Assembly: GCF_000275825.1 (NCBI RefSeq)
Contig: NZ_JH719942.1
Span: 3,264,070-3,328,069, forward strand
Direction of reading: 5' to 3'
Length of the DNA: 64,000 bases
Source: Saprospira grandis DSM 2844
GTDB taxonomy: Bacteria > Bacteroidota > Bacteroidia > Chitinophagales > Saprospiraceae
Below the pieces are notes generated by a model. It worked only from the letters and a program-made list of their open reading frames with translations, did no database searches and was not told the DNA's origin. This document shows, one piece after another, positions 60,032-64,000 of the stretch; the first letter of the stretch is position 1; the number at the start of each line of letters is the position of its first letter. The translations under genes and the position numbers were made by a program.

Positions 60032-62386
60032 ATGAAGAAGTATTACTTAAGTTTGCTGCTTTTGAGCTTGCTAACAGTTGCCTGGGGCCAAAAAAAGGCC
60101 AATAAGAGCAGCGGTAGCCAGTTGATAGAGGGCTTACTCATAGATGCAGAAACACTAGAACCCTTAGGGGGGGTAATTGTTTTTGTAGAAGACAGTTACC
60201 CAATTATTTCTACTAGCTCAGATGCCGATGGCTATTTTCGTTTGGACCGAGTGCCTTTGGGGCGGCAAACGCTAAAAGCCCAAAAGGCAGGCTATCGGAC
60301 GTTTTATACAGATAATATCGTTTTGCGCTCTTCTAAGCCCGCTTATCTAGAAGCCAGTATGGAGGCCCAAAAAGATTTGAAATGGGGCGATGATTTTAGA
60401 GAAAACCGTCCATTGAATAGCTTTTCTGTTGTTTCTACTCGCTCCTTTAATGTGGAGGAAACGCAGCGTTACCCTGGATCAATTAACGACCCTAGCCGAA
60501 TGGCACGTAGTTTTCCGGCTGTGCAATCTTATTGGGACAATAATGCCGACATGATTATTCGGGGAAATCCCACCGCCACCCAAACTTTTTTCTTAGAGGG
60601 GGTAGAGCTGTTGGGGATGGGCCACTTTGCCGCTCCAATGAGTAGAAATGGTGGGGTTTCGGCTTTGAGTATTGCGCTTTTAGATAAATCGGATTTTTCG
60701 GCTGGTGGTTTTGCTGCAGAATATGGCAATGCGCAATCGGCGGTTTTGGATATGCACTTTAGAAAGGGGAACCCCAACCAACAAGCTTATAGTTTTCGCT
60801 TTGGTTTGATTGGTATTGATTTTAGTGCAGAGGGCCCAATTCAAAGGGGGCAGAGTAGTTTTTTGGTTAATTATCGCTATTCTACTTTGGGGCTGCTTTC
60901 TCAGTTTGGGCTCTATGTGGTCCGTTCTAATGTGGCCAATACTTTTCAGGATTTATCTTTTAATTTGAGTTGGGAATCTAAGGACCGCCGCAAAGAGCTC
61001 CGCTTTTTTGGTTTGGGGGCCTTGGGCTCCGAGCAATGGCTCATTAAAGAAGACTCTACTAATTGGATCAATCGTTTGGACCATAACAGCATTGACAGCC
61101 GCACAGCAAATGGAACCTTGGGCCTAAAATACAGTGAAGTTTTGGGCCGAGGGGCCTATTTTCAGGCTACGGCTGGTGTTTCTGTCAACGGAACTGTCTA
61201 TAATGTAAATAATGCACCTATGGATTCTACACGTATAGAATCGAATAGTTTGTTGGTGCAGCAGTATAGCCTTTCTGGGGTGTACAGTAAAAAGTTGGAC
61301 CAAAAATTTAGGCTAAAAACAGGGCTAAACCTTTATGGGCAGTTGTATGATTTGCATCATGATTACTATAACTACAATACAGAACGCTTAGATACTTTTT
61401 TGGAAACTGGGCAGCAGTTTAATTATTGGGCCAGAGGCTATGCGCAAATTCAGTGGAATTTATCTAAGCGTTGGCAAATTTTGGCGGGGGGCGCCTTTTT
61501 ATTTCAAGGCTATAATAATACTTATTGCCTAGAGCCTCGAACGGCTTTGATGTATCGCCCGAGCAAGAAAACAAAGTTGGCTCTTTCTTATGGTCTTTAT
61601 GGTCAATTATTGCCTTTGGGGACCTATGCAACCCAAACTAAAATCAACCCCAATGAAACCTTAGAAATTGCCAACTCGCAGCATTTGATTTTGAGTTGGC
61701 GGCAGGCGCTTCGCTATGATTTGTCTACATTGGTAGAAGCTTGGTATCAGTATGGAAGCAATCAGCCTATTGGTAGTGCGTTGGGCAGTACCTTTTGGTT
61801 ATACAATCAGAGAAAGAGTTTTGGCCGTGTTCCGCTTGCTTCTTTGGGGGCCAACCGAAATTATGGGATAGACATGAGCATTGAGAAAGTATTTCGCAGA
61901 GGGTTTTTCCTGATGAGTTCTCTCTCGCTTTTTCGGTCCAATTACCGAGCAATTGATAATAATTGGTATCGCAGCCGTTACGATAATAATTTTGTGGCCA
62001 ATTTTACTACGGGCTATGAATGGACCTTGCCCAAAGGCGGGCGTTTATTGTGCAGTGCTCGTTTGTTGGCCAATGGGGGCTATCGTTATATGCCAGCCGA
62101 TACGGCGGCTTCTTTGGCCGAAAACCGAATGGTATTTGATGAAAGTCAGGGCTATAGCCTTGGGCAATCTGATGAAGATGTTCCGGTTTATTATCGGTTA
62201 GATTTGCGTTTGGCCTACCGAAAAAATTATACAAAATCTTCACTTACGCTTTCTTTAGATGTGCAAAACTTGAGCAATAACCTCAATAATTTGTACCAGC
62301 CATTTTATCATTACTTAGATGATCGGATTTATAATGCTTATCAAAGTGGTTTTTTGCCTGTGATTGCGATGGAGTTAGATTTTTAA
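60032..62386 (+). CDS. TonB-dependent receptor with carboxypeptidase-regulatory domain
   Basis: A 784-residue outer-membrane receptor. Signal peptide (residues 1-20), an N-terminal carboxypeptidase-regulatory-like domain (about 30-115: IEGLLIDAETLEPLGGVIVF, GYFRLDRVPLGRQTLKAQKA), a plug domain (about 140-250: SINDPSRMARSFPAVQSYWD, NADMIIRGNPTATQTFFLEG), and a 22-strand barrel with many Y/W strands ending MELDF, terminal Phe. This is the Bacteroidota SusC/CirA-like order but no SusD partner lies nearby, so a siderophore, metal, or peptide ligand is as likely as a glycan. Not the long SusC (about 1000 residues). Monocistronic. Confidence 0.9.
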   Translation: MKKYYLSLLLLSLLTVAWGQKKANKSSGSQLIEGLLIDAETLEPLGGVIVFVEDSYPIISTSSDADGYFRLDRVPLGRQTLKAQKAGYRTFYTDNIVLRSSKPAYLEASMEAQKDLKWGDDFRENRPLNSFSVVSTRSFNVEETQRYPGSINDPSRMARSFPAVQSYWDNNADMIIRGNPTATQTFFLEGVELLGMGHFAAPMSRNGGVSALSIALLDKSDFSAGGFAAEYGNAQSAVLDMHFRKGNPNQQAYSFRFGLIGIDFSAEGPIQRGQSSFLVNYRYSTLGLLSQFGLYVVRSNVANTFQDLSFNLSWESKDRRKELRFFGLGALGSEQWLIKEDSTNWINRLDHNSIDSRTANGTLGLKYSEVLGRGAYFQATAGVSVNGTVYNVNNAPMDSTRIESNSLLVQQYSLSGVYSKKLDQKFRLKTGLNLYGQLYDLHHDYYNYNTERLDTFLETGQQFNYWARGYAQIQWNLSKRWQILAGGAFLFQGYNNTYCLEPRTALMYRPSKKTKLALSYGLYGQLLPLGTYATQTKINPNETLEIANSQHLILSWRQALRYDLSTLVEAWYQYGSNQPIGSALGSTFWLYNQRKSFGRVPLASLGANRNYGIDMSIEKVFRRGFFLMSSLSLFRSNYRAIDNNWYRSRYDNNFVANFTTGYEWTLPKGGRLLCSARLLANGGYRYMPADTAASLAENRMVFDESQGYSLGQSDEDVPVYYRLDLRLAYRKNYTKSSLTLSLDVQNLSNNLNNLYQPFYHYLDDRIYNAYQSGFLPVIAMELDF

Positions 62387-62401
62387 ATGAATCTTTAGCA
62401 A

Positions 62402-62437
62402 AACTGCTTACTGAAAATTCAGTAAGCAGTTTTTTTG
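62402..62437 (+). terminator. Intrinsic terminator after TonB-dependent receptor
   Basis: Stem AAACTGCTTACTGA, loop AAA, arm TTCAGTAAGCAGTTT, then T7 overlap. Confidence 0.9.
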
Positions 62438-62565
62438 TGCCAATTTTCTTCTACTAATTGATCATTAGCTTATGATTTTATCTAATTTTTTGCTTGGACC
62501 ATTATTAAATATTTTTCTAAATAGCTTGATCTTTTTTGTAAATTTGGCGCAGGTCCAAACTTGCG

Positions 62566-62733
62566 GTGGGCAGGGCGCGAAGCGCCCGCATCGGCTTAGG
62601 GATGGATAGGGGGGCGGCGCAGCCGCAGACCCAAGTTTTTTGAGCGCAGCGAAAAAAACTGCAGGGCCGAGCGAATAGCGAGCCCCGACACAGCCCGCCC
62701 CTAGGCCCAGAGGGCCGCAGGGGAAGCCCCTAA
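62566..62733 (-). repeat. Palindromic mosaic element 21 (long A/T-tipped variable stem)
   Basis: Minus orientation. Stems GGGCGC-gaa-GCGCCC, tail GGCTTAGGGATG, GGCGGC-gca-GCCGC, variable stem of second class GTTTTTTgagcgcagcgAAAAAAC, core GGGCCGAGCGAATAGCGAGC, CCTAGGCCC-aga-GGGCC, head GGGGAAGCCCC. It lies between the TonB receptor and the SH3 protein. Confidence 0.83.
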
Positions 62734-62755
62734 AAAATATAAAATTGCAGAGAAT

Positions 62756-63367
62756 ATGTCAGAAAGCTCTCGGAAAAGAAGGGAAAGAAAAAGAGCCGAA
62801 GAAAAGGCCAAAAAACAACAGCAACAGCAGCGCAAGCTCCATTTGGAAGAAGGCCCCAAGGAAAAAAAGGGGATTTTGTCTGTTTTGCGCCCCATTGAGT
62901 TGATTAGTGGTGGCTTGTTAATTGGTTCGCTTTTGTTGTATGGGGTGTCGAGATGTAGCCGAACGGATAATTTGCCTGCGCCAGAAGTGGTGGGGGTAGA
63001 TAGTACGGCGGCCATGGCTGCAGGGGCCTCGTCTACTGCCAGTTCGTTAAAATATTATGTTGTTTTAGATAGCTTGAAGTTTCGGACGGGCCCTTATTTG
63101 GATAGCACTTTGATTCGGTATTTGCCGCATGGAGAGGAATTGATTTCTTTGAATGAAGTGACGGATTTTGAACAGGGCTTGCGTGTTTCTGTTGATGAAT
63201 TTACTCGGGAGCCTTGGGTAAAAGTACGAGATAAAAATGGCCGAGAAGGCTGGGTATATGGGGCGGGCGTTCGTCCTTACCGCAAAAATAAACCTGCGCC
63301 AAGGCCCGAGCCGGCAGCGGAAGAGGAAGCAGAAAATAGCAATAGCGAAACAGAACAGGAAAATTAG
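62756..63367 (+). CDS. Membrane-anchored bacterial SH3-domain protein
   Basis: A 203-residue single-span protein: a highly basic cytoplasmic start (about 1-40, RKRRERKRAEEKAKKQQQQQ), one transmembrane helix (about 45-65, ELISGGLLIGSLLLYGVS), a linker and an SH3-type domain in the periplasm (about 98-185: YYVVLDSLKFRTGPYLDSTL, then WVKVRDKNGREGWVYGAGV), with an acidic tail. Bacterial SH3 domains bind peptidoglycan or partner peptides. It ends exactly 1 nt before ribF begins, and the two share an operon. Confidence 0.83.
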   Translation: MSESSRKRRERKRAEEKAKKQQQQQRKLHLEEGPKEKKGILSVLRPIELISGGLLIGSLLLYGVSRCSRTDNLPAPEVVGVDSTAAMAAGASSTASSLKYYVVLDSLKFRTGPYLDSTLIRYLPHGEELISLNEVTDFEQGLRVSVDEFTREPWVKVRDKNGREGWVYGAGVRPYRKNKPAPRPEPAAEEEAENSNSETEQEN

Positions 63368-64000
63368 ATGAAGATTTATCGCCAACTAGAGGCTTTGCCC
63401 AAATTTAAGCGGGCGGTGCTGAGCATGGGCTCTTTTGATGGAGTGCATTTGGGGCATCAACATATTATCAAGCAGTTGGTCCAACTGGCTGAAGCGCGAG
63501 ATGGGGAGACAGTTTTGCTAACCTTTGATCCGCATCCACGGATTGTTTTAGCCCAAAAAAGGGGCGAATCGAGCAGTTTGCGTTTGCTGACGACCTTAGA
63601 AGAAAAAGCTGATATTTTGGAGCAGGCGGGGATTGCAAACTTGGTGGTGGTGCCTTTTACAGAGGCTTTTTCTGCTTTGAGTCCTGCCGATTATTTGGAC
63701 CAATTTCTACTGCATTATTTTCAGCCTGCTTGTATTGCCATTGGCTACGACCATAAGTTTGGCAAGGGCCGGGCTGGCGACATCCATTTTTTGCGAGAGG
63801 CACAAAAAAGCCGCAATTTTGAACTCAAGGAGTTTGATAAAAAGGAGGTGGATGAGATTGCGGTGAGCTCGACCAAAATTCGCCGAGCCATTTCGGAAGG
63901 ACAAATTATGCTAGCCCAACAATTATTGGGGCGGCCCTATAGTTTTTCTGGAAAAGTAGTAAAGGGCTTGCAATTGGGCCGGAAATTAGGTTTTCCCACT
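63368..64000 (+). CDS. ribF: Bifunctional riboflavin kinase/FAD synthetase, 3' end outside window
   Basis: Makes FMN and FAD from riboflavin; cytosolic. The window keeps 211 residues: the FAD-synthetase (nucleotidyltransferase) domain with SMGSFDGVHLGHQHII, TFDPHPRIV, CIAIGYDHKFGKGRAGD and VSSTKIRRAI, followed by the start of the riboflavin kinase domain (YSFSGKVVKGLQLGRKLGFPT). The frame is open to the last base. The ATG lies directly after the stop of the SH3 gene (TAGATG). Confidence 0.96.
   Translation, partial: MKIYRQLEALPKFKRAVLSMGSFDGVHLGHQHIIKQLVQLAEARDGETVLLTFDPHPRIVLAQKRGESSSLRLLTTLEEKADILEQAGIANLVVVPFTEAFSALSPADYLDQFLLHYFQPACIAIGYDHKFGKGRAGDIHFLREAQKSRNFELKEFDKKEVDEIAVSSTKIRRAISEGQIMLAQQLLGRPYSFSGKVVKGLQLGRKLGFPT

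Overview
The window reads as chromosomal DNA of a Bacteroidota bacterium, most likely of the Saprospira type. Pointers are two DUF4199 proteins next to a family 2 glycosyltransferase, a type III glutamine synthetase, a carboxypeptidase-regulatory/TonB-dependent receptor, a type IX secretion sorting tail, a TPR/PD40 cell-envelope protein, almost no Shine-Dalgarno sequences, and dense gene packing in operons of two to four genes. The genus is an inference from style and gene content; no rRNA is present. I saw no tRNA, rRNA, CRISPR array or prophage.

Layout. 0-7 kb: obg (5' end cut off), DUF4199 pair, glycosyltransferase, enolase, an S24 repressor, a ParE-type toxin-antitoxin pair bracketed by duplicated terminators, and a PARG/macro-like protein. 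7-12.5 kb: an ECF sigma/anti-sigma pair, panD, a YbhN-type membrane protein, TatD, and the first two members of a six-copy SpoIIAA/STAS-like small protein family. 12.8-20 kb: a PolX-like protein with a decayed polymerase centre, a hydrolase, an acyltransferase, four more small-family members, a TlpA-like lipoprotein and a TPR protein. 20.7-27 kb: a NarL-type regulator with a six-PAS histidine kinase, a phosphoglycerate dehydrogenase, a lipoprotein and an NFU-type Fe-S carrier. 27-38 kb: an outer-membrane protein, a T9SS-exported esterase, a 22-bp tandem repeat, a TMEM43 homologue, a CoA-transferase operon, a TPR/PD40/SPOR envelope protein, and a GAF kinase lacking its phospho-accepting histidine. 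38-51 kb: a probable outer-membrane protein, an AT-richer pair of unknown genes, a SCO/DUF420 cytochrome-oxidase-assembly-like operon, a TIM-barrel protein, a stand-alone HsdR-N-like nuclease domain, glnN, rnz, and a STAS gene cut by an IS5-like element. 51-64 kb: clpC, duplicated 70-72 residue proteins, a YbjN-like/PspA pair, an RsbR-like globin-STAS protein, three small unknown genes, a TonB-dependent receptor, an SH3 protein and ribF (3' end cut off).

The most unusual property is a family of 21 intergenic elements (about 120-220 bp each, both orientations) made of a chain of short palindromes. Linker sequences between the palindromes are conserved, while the stems differ from copy to copy yet stay self-complementary. 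This is the pattern of compensatory change expected of a structured RNA or a hairpin-forming mobile DNA. They occupy most of the longer intergenic gaps. I do not know a described family that matches; a database search would be needed to say it is new.

Second in interest are several proteins that keep the shape of a catalytic family but have lost the catalytic residue (PolX polymerase centre, GAF kinase His, SCO copper cysteines), and the precisely reversible IS insertion into the STAS gene upstream of rnz.
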